Shown here piece by piece: positions 8,940 through 15,907 of a DNA stretch of 64,000 nucleotides (its first letter is position 1; each line of letters starts with the position of its first letter). The DNA comes from Pseudomonas simiae (GTDB lineage: Bacteria > Pseudomonadota > Gammaproteobacteria > Pseudomonadales > Pseudomonadaceae), in assembly GCF_900111895.1 (NCBI RefSeq), contig NZ_FOKB01000011.1, forward strand, positions 1 to 64,000, in the 5' to 3' direction. The translations under genes were made by a program, and so were the position numbers. A model generated the notes under the pieces. The model was not told the DNA's origin, did not search any database, and was given only the letters and a program-made list of their open reading frames with translations.

Positions 8940-9006
8940 GTTCACCAATGAATCCGGAGTAGTTCACCTGTTCACCTCGGTTCACTAAGCTGGTGAACTG
9001 TTCGCT
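8940..9006. repeat. Cluster of GTTCACC repeats upstream of terminase
   Basis: GTTCACC at 8940-8946, 8962-8968 and 8970-8976, GTTCACT at 8980-8986, GTTCGCT at 9000-9006, and an inverted GGTGAAC at 8993-8999. In lambda-type phages the packaging site (cos, with terminase-binding repeats) lies next to the small terminase gene, so this is a candidate cosB/pac-like site. The function is inferred. Confidence 0.5.
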
Positions 9007-9119
9007 AACACTTTCCCGCGGGTTTCATGCCCCGTGTCCCTCGAATGCCCCCAGGGTCCCCGGCGACTTTTCGGCGCTTCATTTTGGTGTAGGCCACGTA
9101 TTCCGTGGCCTCCAGCACA

Positions 9120-9464
9120 TCATGCCTGACCGCTGCCCGAGGGCGGCACATCGCACACGCCCAGCCGCTTGGCGGCCCAGCGTTCGTACAAGCCGATGGC
9201 GACATCGGCGCCGGCCATCGCGGTAAGGCATCCAATGCTCCCCGCCGCCAGCACCGACATGCCCGAGGCGTGCAACAACATCATGGTGGAAAGCCCGCAG
9301 ACCACGCAGGCCCCGGAGCGGAGCAGCAAGCGGCGAACCAAAGACCAACCGCTCACCCCCGCCTTGTCGGCCCGCCATGCCTCGCCGGAAATCCCGCCGA
9401 CCAAGGACAGTAGGATCACCATCCAGACCGGCATCTCAATAAGCGCTTGCTGCTCGTTCGTCAT
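9120..9464 (-). CDS. Phage holin
   Basis: 114 residues from ATG 9464; a TTG 21 bases further upstream is less likely. There are two to three hydrophobic segments: 'MPVWMVILLSLVGGISG', 'CVVCGLSTMMLLHASGM' and 'AAGSIGCLTAMAGADVAIGL', with a charged C-terminus. This matches phage holin families that time lysis by opening the inner membrane for the endolysin. No endolysin is visible in the window; it is probably left of base 1. The gene is preceded by an intrinsic terminator and lies downstream of the late regulator. Confidence 0.75.
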   Translation of the reverse strand: MTNEQQALIEMPVWMVILLSLVGGISGEAWRADKAGVSGWSLVRRLLLRSGACVVCGLSTMMLLHASGMSVLAAGSIGCLTAMAGADVAIGLYERWAAKRLGVCDVPPSGSGQA

Positions 9465-9991
9465 CGCCCTACCCCATAAACGCAAAAACCCGGCGCAATG
9501 GCCGGGTTCAGTGTGGTGGTGTGTCCCGCTGCTTGCGGTCGCACCTATCGAAGATGGGTACTTTTTACAGGTGGATTATCATGGCAGCAAGCGGGTTTTA
9601 ATGCCATGGAGCAATACGGGTGCGACATGGGTATGACGCAGGTGCAACGGAGGGACAACGCATTCAATCGGCTATCGCTTCTGATGCCCTGTCTGACCTG
9701 TCCCACTATTCTGAATCGAAGTAGGACAGCTACAGGCGCCTGAATACGGGGCTCTGCCCTACTGTCCTACCTTTTTTACTTTTCTCTTGTGTATAGAGAG
9801 AAAGCTAAAAGCACGCGTGCGCGCCATGGGCGCGATTACGTGCCCGCTATGCTCATGTGTGCGTGGGGCGAGTGGAGGTTGGACAGTAGGACAGGTCAAC
9901 AAGGGCGCGGCCTGCGCCTGTCCAACTGCGCTAAATGGCAGTCGGACAAGGGCGGACAGTAGGACAGAGGCACGCGCAGTGACGCCGAGGG
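9465..9991. promoter_or_regulatory. Late control region with GGACAG repeats, no gene
   Basis: No convincing gene on either strand. The region carries repeated GGACAG/CTGTCC words: 9698-9703, 9724-9729 (within GTAGGACAG 9721-9729), 9762-9767 (within CTGTCCTAC 9762-9770), 9881-9894 and 9954-9967 (the same 14-mer GGACAGTAGGACAG twice), and 9918-9923. A TATACA hexamer on the minus strand (9795-9790) lacks a good -35 box, as expected for an activator-dependent late promoter. GCACGCGTGC (9811-9820) is a perfect palindrome. The region lies directly downstream of the probable late regulator gene and upstream of the holin and terminase genes. Confidence 0.55.
9484..9508 (-). terminator. Intrinsic terminator before the holin
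   Basis: AACCCGGC (9487-9494) pairs perfectly with GCCGGGTT (9501-9508), with a 6-nt loop and a T-run on the minus strand (9488-9484). It blocks leftward transcription entering the late genes unless read through, which suggests control by antitermination. Confidence 0.8.
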
Positions 9992-10357
9992 TCATGCAGC
10001 CTTCCCCATCAGCATGCCGTCGATGGAGACGTGGGCTTCGTGGAGGCGCCGGTAATAGGTCGGCGCACTGCAACCGCAATGCAGCATCTTCTGCGAGAGG
10101 AAGCTTTCGTGGTTGCAGTAGTGCTCGCGCACGACGACCGACAGCTGCGGCGGCAAGTGTTTGTTGACGATCAGCTCGATGTCGGCCGATTCATCCAGCA
10201 GCACCCGACTGCCGCGTGTGCCACGTATCAGCTCACCCTTGCACTCCATCAGCATGGCGATCATGTTGCCGCCACTCGGCCCTCCCATGTTTTCCGGCAT
10301 GGGTGAGTGCAGATCCTGCGCCCATAGTTTGAGCATCTCGTCGATTCGCTTAATCAT
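9992..10357 (-). CDS. Probable phage late-gene regulator (Q/RinA-like)
   Basis: 121 residues. The C-terminal part (VVVREHYCNHESFLSQKM, then 'SAPTYYRRLHEAHVSIDGML') looks like a sigma-region-4-type helix-turn-helix, as in RinA/ArpU and some Q-like antiterminators. The N-terminus is Met-rich and helical. It starts within the last codons of the primase gene (8-base overlap) and is the last gene before the late control region, the usual place of a late activator or antiterminator. The exact family is not certain. Confidence 0.6.
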   Translation of the reverse strand: MIKRIDEMLKLWAQDLHSPMPENMGGPSGGNMIAMLMECKGELIRGTRGSRVLLDESADIELIVNKHLPPQLSVVVREHYCNHESFLSQKMLHCGCSAPTYYRRLHEAHVSIDGMLMGKAA

Positions 10358-12569
10358 CGAAGCATGGCTCCTCGATCACCGATTGCTGCAACGCAGACCC
10401 ACGCCCCCAGCCCGCAGGCTTTTCATAGGCCCATGGCCGCACCCCGCTCTTGGGCAATGCCGGCATGCGCCGCTTGCGCCAACCCAGCCGATGCATGATC
10501 GCCCCGACCCGCATCTGCTCGGGTTTGCCCCAATGACCGAAGTCCAGCTTGAGCGCTTGGGTGAGGATCTCGTTGCCGGTGGCGGTCTCGCCGATCTGCG
10601 ACTCTTCCATCCAGGCCAGGATTGGTCCTTCCCATTCGTCCACCACAAAGCGTTCGTCCTGGGCCTCGGCGAACATCTTGGATTCGTCCTTGTTCACCCA
10701 CCAGATGTCGCCCGCCTCGAAGCAGAACAACGCCTCGGCCCATAGCTGGTCGCGGATCTCGCGCAGTTGCTCCAGGTCGACCTTGTTGCAGAACACCGGC
10801 CAATAGCGACGGTTGCCCGTGGCGTCCTTGAGGTATTCCTCTTGGTTGGTGGTGCCCACGAAAACACACTGGCGTGGCACGTCATTCGTTCTGCGGCCGT
10901 AGCTTTCGCGGTAGGTGTCAGTGGATGCGGAGAAGAACTGTTTGGCCTTCGTGCTCTCAGCCTTGTTGAAGCTATCAAGCTCGCCCAGCTCGACGATCCA
11001 CTTCCCGCGAATCGCCTGGAAGCTGTCCTTGTCGCCGAGGGCAAAAGGAGTATCCATGAACCACTCACCGCCGAGGACGCCCATGGCCGTGGACTTACCA
11101 GCACCCTGCCCGCCTTCGAGGATCATCACTGAGTCAGCCTTGCAGCCTGGGCGCATTACCCGAGCGACCGCAGAGATCAGCCAGCGCTTGCCGACCTTCG
11201 CCGAGTACTCGCTGGCATGAACGCCCAGCACGTCGGTCAGCCAGGTTTCGATACGGGGCACGCGGTCCCACTCCAGCTTCCCGAGGTACTCGCGCACCGG
11301 GTGGAAGGCATGGTCGTGGGCAACCACGCTGACCGCCTCGATCACATGGGAGGCTTTGACCCGCAGGTTGTATTGCTGCGCGAGCCACTTCATAACCCGC
11401 ATGTCATCGATATCGGCCCAATCGCCGGCACCACCACCGAAGGGGGCAGACCGCAGTTTGACGATCTTGGAGCTGAACACGCTGTAACCCATGACACCGG
11501 CCCAGCGCTCGTCGTTGCCCAGGATCAGCTCGACGTTTTGCATGTGCGCGATCAGGGAGCCGTTCTCGGTGCGGGCGAGTTGGTCTTTCCAACCGCCAGC
11601 TGCAGGAGGCTTTACCACCGCCAGCACCTGGCGGCGGACGGCCTCCAAACCTTCGGCGACGTGCAAGTCGTTGAAGTCGGTCCACTTGACCTCGCGCTCG
11701 CCGGAGAACACCGGGGCAACCACCTGGCCGCCGACAACCAGCGCAGCGTTGTTGGCCTTCTCTTCGCCTGGGTTCCAGGGATCGCCGTTGGGGCGTTTGG
11801 TCTTCCAGTCGTCATCGCGACAGATGATCAGCGGGCAGCCGGGGAAACGCTCGCGCATGGCCTTGGAGACCGGCAGCAGGTTGCCCGCGTCAAAGGCGAT
11901 GGCGACGGTCAGCGAAGTCGCCATGTGCAGGCTTGCGCCAGTGGCGTAGCCCTCACACACCAGCACTGGCTCGCCGGGTTCAGGGTGTGGGCCGATCAGG
12001 TGGAAGGCGCCTTCCTTCGACATGCCGTATGGCCAATACGCTTTGTCCCGACCGGTGTCCTCTTGCTTCGCGGGGAAGATCACCTGCAGGCCGACGATCT
12101 GGTCGCGCACATTGCACATGGGTACCAAAAAAGCGCCGCTACGTGGCGCATAGCGGACCTTGAAGCCAACGATCTGCTTTCGATCCAGGTAGGCGCTCTT
12201 GCCCTTTTCGGGCATGCGCTTGAACAGGCCGGCGGCACGGTTGGCCGCTCGACGTGAAGCGTTGGCCGCGATCTCGGCGGCCTTGCGCTTGGCGTCTTCC
12301 TGGCGGGCGCGCATGACTTCGCGCTCTTCCGGGCTCATGCGCCCGGCCTTGACCTTGATCTTCTGGGTGTCGCCGGAGCGCCAGTCACCGAAGCTGCCGA
12401 AGATCAGCGTCTCGTTCTTTTCGGTGCGGTGTTCGTGAATGACGTACCAGCCGTTCTTTTCCTTGCCCTTATCCTGGGTAGTTTTGCAGCGGGTGAGTTT
12501 TCCGAATACGAGGGGTTGAACAGGCTCGAGACCGTAGTCCGCGAACTGATTGAGCACGTCATCGAGCAT
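10350..12569 (-). CDS. Phage primase-helicase (Toprim + VirE)
   Basis: 739 residues. The N-terminal third covers a primase-like region with a basic Arg/Ala-rich helix (about 75-115). A Toprim-type domain follows at about 190-310 ('EPVLVCEGYATGASLH', 'LIICRDDDW'), with the acidic residues needed for metal binding. Residues about 410-640 form a VirE/P-loop helicase ('VMILEGGQGAGKSTAMGVLG' Walker A; 'KWIVELGELDSF' Walker B; 'VGTTNQEEYLKDATGNRRYW' sensor/arginine region). It would start phage DNA replication. It overlaps the genes on both sides. Confidence 0.9.
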   Translation of the reverse strand: MLDDVLNQFADYGLEPVQPLVFGKLTRCKTTQDKGKEKNGWYVIHEHRTEKNETLIFGSFGDWRSGDTQKIKVKAGRMSPEEREVMRARQEDAKRKAAEIAANASRRAANRAAGLFKRMPEKGKSAYLDRKQIVGFKVRYAPRSGAFLVPMCNVRDQIVGLQVIFPAKQEDTGRDKAYWPYGMSKEGAFHLIGPHPEPGEPVLVCEGYATGASLHMATSLTVAIAFDAGNLLPVSKAMRERFPGCPLIICRDDDWKTKRPNGDPWNPGEEKANNAALVVGGQVVAPVFSGEREVKWTDFNDLHVAEGLEAVRRQVLAVVKPPAAGGWKDQLARTENGSLIAHMQNVELILGNDERWAGVMGYSVFSSKIVKLRSAPFGGGAGDWADIDDMRVMKWLAQQYNLRVKASHVIEAVSVVAHDHAFHPVREYLGKLEWDRVPRIETWLTDVLGVHASEYSAKVGKRWLISAVARVMRPGCKADSVMILEGGQGAGKSTAMGVLGGEWFMDTPFALGDKDSFQAIRGKWIVELGELDSFNKAESTKAKQFFSASTDTYRESYGRRTNDVPRQCVFVGTTNQEEYLKDATGNRRYWPVFCNKVDLEQLREIRDQLWAEALFCFEAGDIWWVNKDESKMFAEAQDERFVVDEWEGPILAWMEESQIGETATGNEILTQALKLDFGHWGKPEQMRVGAIMHRLGWRKRRMPALPKSGVRPWAYEKPAGWGRGSALQQSVIEEPCFDD

Positions 12570-12786
12570 AACGGGAAGACCTCAGATCATCAGCGGTTTT
12601 ACACCCAATGCACAGCGTGCAACCGGGTTGTGCCAAGCGGCGCGCCTCAGGAATAGGTTCGTCGCACTCATCACAGAACATCAGGGAGTGCTGGGCCGTA
12701 CTGGACATCAGCGCCAAGCGTGCAGCCACGGCTTGATCGATCCGTTCCTGCACTAGGTCATTTGCAAAGTCAGCGATATCAGCCAC
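12559..12786 (-). CDS. TraR/DksA-type zinc finger protein
   Basis: 75 residues from GTG 12786 (VADIADFANDLVQERIDQAV), chosen over GTG 12798 because phage relatives begin with ADIADFA and a GGGGTGG stretch precedes it. A C4 zinc finger is visible: 'CDECDEPIPEARR' and 'GCTLCIGCK'. Short phage and plasmid TraR/DksA proteins bind the RNA polymerase secondary channel and alter promoter choice. The start overlaps the CII-like stop by 8 bases; the end overlaps the primase start by 11. Confidence 0.85.
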   Translation of the reverse strand: MADIADFANDLVQERIDQAVAARLALMSSTAQHSLMFCDECDEPIPEARRLAQPGCTLCIGCKTADDLRSSRYAR

Positions 12787-13297
12787 GTTCCACCCCACGA
12801 GTCGTCTGGTTTACGTAGCGGGCGCGGTTGTACATGCCCAACAACCCCTGGATACCGCGAAACACCAACTGGCGAATCTCGGCCAGCTCGCCGTCATCGA
12901 CCTTGCCGTCGCCAATGTGCTTGGCCCAGGTCTCGGACAAATCCGCAACCTGCCGAAAGAACTGCGCGATCCCCGTGGTGAGGGTTTCAGGCATGTCGTT
13001 GGTATACGCCTCGGCCAGCTCCTGCCAGATCGTGTCACCGACAAGACCATGCACCGCATCGAGAATGCGACGGTCCTTGGTCAGTTCGAGGATCTCGCCG
13101 AACTCTTGGATGTTGACGGTGTGTGAGGGATGGGTGGGAGACAACTTGTGCTGCAGCGTGGTGGCATTTCGACCGGTGGTGGCGGCGATTGCAGCGGCTC
13201 CGCCGGGATAGTCCCGTGCGGCGTGGTACAGGGCTAATTCGAGCGTCAGGACTTCCTTTTGCGCTCTCTCAACACAGCTTAAAGCTACTCGGCTCAT
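12779..13297 (-). CDS. Phage regulatory protein, CII-like (CP76 family)
   Basis: 172 residues from ATG 13297, with AGGA upstream. The N-terminal region 'EVLTLELALYHAARDYPGGAAAIAATTGRNATTLQHKL' is a helix-turn-helix typical of the Phage_CP76/CII family, followed by a helical domain. Its position after the cro-like gene matches cII in lambdoid phages. It probably takes part in the lysis-lysogeny decision or in early replication control. The reading frame stays open upstream as far as a TAG at 13459-13457. Confidence 0.75.
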   Translation of the reverse strand: MSRVALSCVERAQKEVLTLELALYHAARDYPGGAAAIAATTGRNATTLQHKLSPTHPSHTVNIQEFGEILELTKDRRILDAVHGLVGDTIWQELAEAYTNDMPETLTTGIAQFFRQVADLSETWAKHIGDGKVDDGELAEIRQLVFRGIQGLLGMYNRARYVNQTTRGVERG

Positions 13298-13456
13298 GGC
13301 ATTAATCCTACAAAGTTGCCAGTGCCCCGCGACATGCAGTGGTGTTACATTTGCCGCGTGGCTTGAAAGGGCCCAAACGCCGGCTAGATCTAGGGATCGA
13401 AACCGGCACCGTGCCGAGGCGAACAATCCGTTGCTCACCTCTGGCGCAACAGCTGC

Positions 13457-13531
13457 CTAATCTGTGGTGGAAAAGGCAGCAACCCAAGACATCCGTGTCT
13501 TGGAATCGCGATAAAGGGAGGTGGTTTGCAT
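13457..13531 (-). CDS. Possible 24-residue leader peptide before cII
   Basis: An ATG at 13531 has a strong AGGAGG (13546-13541) 9 bases upstream. The peptide begins MQTTSLYRDSKTRMSW and ends at TAG 13459-13457. The frame then stays open without a stop into the CII-like gene. The Shine-Dalgarno lies within a potential stem. It could be a translated leader, or a degraded N-terminal extension of cII. No function is claimed. Confidence 0.3.
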   Translation of the reverse strand: MQTTSLYRDSKTRMSWVAAFSTTD

Positions 13532-13597
13532 GTGGTGTGCCCTCCTACCTTCGTCGCGACCCGACAGCACTGTGGTGGTGTGTGCCGGGAGGAACTG

Positions 13598-13621
13598 GGC
13601 GGCCCTTGGGTCGCCTTTTTT
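13598..13621 (+). terminator. Plus-strand intrinsic terminator in the cro-cII gap
   Basis: A GC-rich stem (13598-13604 with 13609-13615) followed by six T. No plus-strand gene ends here, so it points to an unannotated transcript. Confidence 0.6.
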
Positions 13622-13625
13622 CTAT

Positions 13626-13886
13626 CTACGCTGCAGCTTTCTGCGGGGCCGATGCATTGAGCAACCAGGCAGCGTCAAACGCGTTGCCCTTCTGCTCAGC
13701 AGCGGTCGCTAAAAGTTTTGCATAGTGGGTTTCACCGGTGTAATCGGTGCGAGGAAGGCTGGCAGCCAAGCGCCATTTATTGAGCGCCTGATAACTCCTT
13801 TCACACACCTTGGCGGCGGCACCAATGCCGCCTACTGCTTCAAATGCGAACGCGATGGCGTTCGGAAAATCTGCGGGGTCCAACAT
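13626..13886 (-). CDS. Cro-like repressor (YdaS-type HTH)
   Basis: 86 residues from ATG 13886, with GGAGG five bases upstream; an earlier ATG at 13898 contains that site and is unlikely. The fold 'AIAFAFEAVGGIGAAAKVCERSYQALNKWRLAASLPRTDYTG' is the YdaS/Cro-like helix-turn-helix with a toxin-antitoxin-like C-terminal tail. It is divergent from cI across an intergenic region with two copies of a 19-bp palindrome, so it is expected to act as Cro. Confidence 0.78.
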   Translation of the reverse strand: MLDPADFPNAIAFAFEAVGGIGAAAKVCERSYQALNKWRLAASLPRTDYTGETHYAKLLATAAEQKGNAFDAAWLLNASAPQKAAA

Positions 13887-13899
13887 GGCAACCTCCATT

Positions 13900-13918
13900 T
13901 ATCAACTCGCGGTTGATA
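13900..13918. promoter_or_regulatory. CI/Cro operator (cro side)
   Basis: TATCAACTCGCGGTTGATA is a near-perfect 19-bp palindrome. It overlaps the start region of the leftward cro promoter (-35 TTGCGC at 13943-13938, -10 TAATAT at 13921-13916, spacer 16). A half-site ATCAACT lies at 13924-13930. Bound repressor would block cro. Confidence 0.75.
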
Positions 13919-13955
13919 TTAACATCAACTGACTATTGCGCAACCCCTGTGAGAG

Positions 13956-13974
13956 TATCAACTCATGGTTGATA
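13956..13974. promoter_or_regulatory. CI/Cro operator overlapping the cI start codon
   Basis: TATCAACTCATGGTTGATA is the same palindrome as at 13900, with the ATG of cI (13965-13967) in its centre. A weak -10 (GAGTAT, 13953-13958) would place the transcription start at or near the ATG. Repressor bound here would shut its own gene. Confidence 0.75.
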
Positions 13975-14690
13975 AGAACGAGCTACGGGCAGCTTTCACG
14001 GCGCGCCTTCACGAAGCACTCGACGATGCCGGTGTACGCACCAGGGGACGGGGGGTGGACATTCATAAGCACCTAGTTAAAGTCGGGCTCGAGAAAAGCA
14101 CTCAGGCGATAAGTAAGTGGCTTAATGGCGAATCTATCCCTGAGGCAGACAGCATGGCTGTGCTGTGTACGTGGCTAAAAGTGCGAAGAGAATGGCTGCA
14201 ATATGGTGTGCCTCCCAAAGAGCGGACGATTAATAGTAACGTTCGCCCACTTAACGATGTAATCGAAAACAACGTCCATGAGGTGACGCGACGCTTTGGC
14301 AAAGTCCCGCTGATTTCTTGGGTACAAGCCGGCGCATGGTGCGAGGCGAATTTTGAGCAAAATGATGGCGAGTCTTGGCTGTCATGCCCTGTTCCAATCA
14401 GCGAAAGTGGTTATGCCCTGAAAGTTCTTGGAGACTCTATGACAAATCCTGGGCCAGGTCGTAGTTACCCGACAGGATGCATAATTTTCGTTGATCCAGA
14501 AGCTGAAACAAAGACAGGGGATCGAGTGATCGCTAGAGTCCCCCGCACCAATGAAGCCACATTCAAAATTTTAGTAGAGGATGCGGGACGGCAATTCTTG
14601 AGACCAATTAATCCGCAATACCCAATCATCGATATTACGGAAGAGACTCACATCTGCGGAAAAGTTGTTGGCTCATTTATTCCAGAATGA
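13965..14690 (+). CDS. Phage CI repressor, S24/LexA-like
   Basis: 241 residues. The N-terminus is a helix-turn-helix domain ('VGLEKSTQAISKWLNGESIPEADSMAVL' at about 41-68). The C-terminus is an S24 peptidase-type domain: 'LISWVQAGAW' near the cleavage region, 'VLGDSMTNPG' with the catalytic serine, and 'RTNEATFKIL' with the catalytic lysine. RecA-stimulated self-cleavage would couple induction to DNA damage. There is no Shine-Dalgarno before the ATG, and the start codon lies inside an operator, so the message is probably leaderless, as in lambda. It ends one base before the stop of the convergent DUF2806 gene. Confidence 0.93.
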   Translation: MVDKNELRAAFTARLHEALDDAGVRTRGRGVDIHKHLVKVGLEKSTQAISKWLNGESIPEADSMAVLCTWLKVRREWLQYGVPPKERTINSNVRPLNDVIENNVHEVTRRFGKVPLISWVQAGAWCEANFEQNDGESWLSCPVPISESGYALKVLGDSMTNPGPGRSYPTGCIIFVDPEAETKTGDRVIARVPRTNEATFKILVEDAGRQFLRPINPQYPIIDITEETHICGKVVGSFIPE

Positions 14691-15716
14691 TTACACCACT
14701 ATTCTTTCATCCTTCCAACTCACATATCCTGGTGCAGATGGAGCACTAGTTGCAATAGAAACTTTAGCTCCTAACGAAGAAATATACTTGCCAAACTTTT
14801 GGAGATAAGCCGAATCCGCTTTGAAGTCTCCAAGACCTAAGATTTGCCTTCCTAACCCCGAGACAGAAATAACATTTATCTGAAGTAAACTCTCATAAGT
14901 ATCGGGTTCACCCCGAACAATCAAACACTTCTCGTAAGAGTGCAAGATGGATAACCAACTGCCATTCGGCTGGACATTCTTACTCAGAGTGAAGTTAAGA
15001 CCAATAGAGTCGGCACCTATTAACAACCCCATCTCCTGAAGCGTAAGCACCTCATCAAATGAGATAGGATAAATATTATCGTCTGGCCGCCAAATAAACC
15101 CATTGGTTACTGACGCCGAAATCTTAGCAATTAATTCAGCTTCTGCCTGGGAAAGATTTCTAAGAAAATCCAAACATCTTAAAGAATAGGTGCCTGGTGT
15201 TTTTATCTCACCGGCAAGCAATCGCCCCCATATTTTCTGCAGGTCAGCGTCAGACACTTCACCTGTGTAATCTCTCCACCTATACAGCCAGTCGTCGTCA
15301 ACTTTAGAATCAGGCGCAGGATCGCTATCATTACACAATGCTTCTTCAGCAAAGATTATCGATCCAGACGTATTTATTTCACGACGTACAGCGTCACTTA
15401 CAACAAACTCCCGCCCATACTTCAATGCATCTTGAATATTCAAAACTGGTTCTTTTCTTTCGACGCTCAAGGGCTTCAATGTCGCCTCTTTTGCCAACCC
15501 TAGACTCATTGATAACTCAGATATATCTTTTCGACCGCTTTTAATATCTTCTGCATCTCTTTCTGTTTGAGCGAGACTTAATAACTCAGCACGTTTTAAC
15601 TCAAGATGCACAAGACCCTCCCTCCGCATTTGCCCCGGTTTGAGTAAAGACCCCACACCTTTATCGGCTAGAGACTCCCAAAGTCTCGACAATAATTGCT
15701 CACCCGGCCAGCCCAT
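14691..15716 (-). CDS. DUF2806 protein, possible lysogenic-conversion gene
   Basis: 341 residues. The N-terminal signature 'MGWPGEQLLSRLWESLADKG..SLLKP' and the later 'W..RWRDYTGEVSDADLQKIWGRLLAGE' block are features of the DUF2806 family, whose function is not known. The protein is soluble, without signal peptide or clear catalytic motif. GGGAGGG precedes the ATG. The gene is clearly richer in A+T than the phage structural genes and sits alone, convergent to cI, in the immunity region where phages often carry superinfection-exclusion or toxin genes. A protective role in the lysogen is inference. Confidence 0.75.
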   Translation of the reverse strand: MGWPGEQLLSRLWESLADKGVGSLLKPGQMRREGLVHLELKRAELLSLAQTERDAEDIKSGRKDISELSMSLGLAKEATLKPLSVERKEPVLNIQDALKYGREFVVSDAVRREINTSGSIIFAEEALCNDSDPAPDSKVDDDWLYRWRDYTGEVSDADLQKIWGRLLAGEIKTPGTYSLRCLDFLRNLSQAEAELIAKISASVTNGFIWRPDDNIYPISFDEVLTLQEMGLLIGADSIGLNFTLSKNVQPNGSWLSILHSYEKCLIVRGEPDTYESLLQINVISVSGLGRQILGLGDFKADSAYLQKFGKYISSLGAKVSIATSAPSAPGYVSWKDERIVV

Positions 15717-15826
15717 CCTAAGCCCTCCCCTCGAATGCAGATTTGGGCATCCCTCTGATGACTGAGATGCCGATTAATGGCCATACGCCTCCAGCAATCT
15801 ATCGCGATCATATAGAACAAACAAAA

Positions 15827-15845
15827 TATCAACCATCGGTTGTTG
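15827..15845. promoter_or_regulatory. Early-operon operator, copy 1
   Basis: TATCAACCATCGGTTGTTG is an imperfect copy of the 19-bp CI/Cro operator. It overlaps the -35 hexamer TTGACT (15843-15848) of the rightward early promoter. Confidence 0.65.
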
Positions 15846-15871
15846 ACTTTCAGCAACCATCAGTTGATATT
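15843..15871 (+). promoter_or_regulatory. Rightward early promoter
   Basis: TTGACT (15843-15848) and GATATT (15866-15871) with the ideal 17-bp spacer. Both hexamers are overlapped by operator copies (15827-15845 and 15851-15869). It would drive the operon that begins at 15908. Confidence 0.65.
15851..15869. promoter_or_regulatory. Early-operon operator, copy 2
   Basis: CAGCAACCATCAGTTGATA is a second imperfect copy of the 19-bp operator, 24 bp centre to centre from copy 1. It overlaps the -10 hexamer of the early promoter. Confidence 0.65.
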
Positions 15872-15907
15872 CTGACTCACTCTTCCACCACAGAGCGAGG
15901 CAACACC

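Larger units (their letters stand above)
13452..13621 (+). ncRNA. Candidate structured phage RNA with terminator
   Basis: Four stems in a row: GCTGCCT/AGGCAGC (13452-13458 with 13474-13480); CCAAGACA/TGTCTTGG (13484-13491 with 13496-13503, tetraloop TCCG); GGAGG/CCTCC (13517-13521 with 13541-13545); and GGCGGCC/GGTCGCC (13598-13604 with 13609-13615) followed by TTTTTT (13616-13621). GCGACCC (13556-13562) could also pair with GGGTCGC (13608-13614). The T-run gives plus-strand polarity, antisense to the cro-cII mRNA leader. No clear promoter was found, so expression is unproven. Confidence 0.4.
13298..13625. other. cro-cII gap with a chain of hairpins
   Basis: There is no large gene here. The gap holds a mini-ORF on the minus strand (13457-13531) and a chain of stem-loops ending in a plus-strand terminator (13598-13621). 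Both are described separately. Confidence 0.6.

Noticed and set aside
9005..9235. A 76-codon minus-strand frame between holin and small terminase
   Set aside because: Most of it overlaps the holin in another frame; the rest is a low-complexity basic tail without a ribosome site.
9498..9743. Plus-strand frames in the late control region
   Set aside because: No domain or ribosome site; the area is explained better as regulatory.
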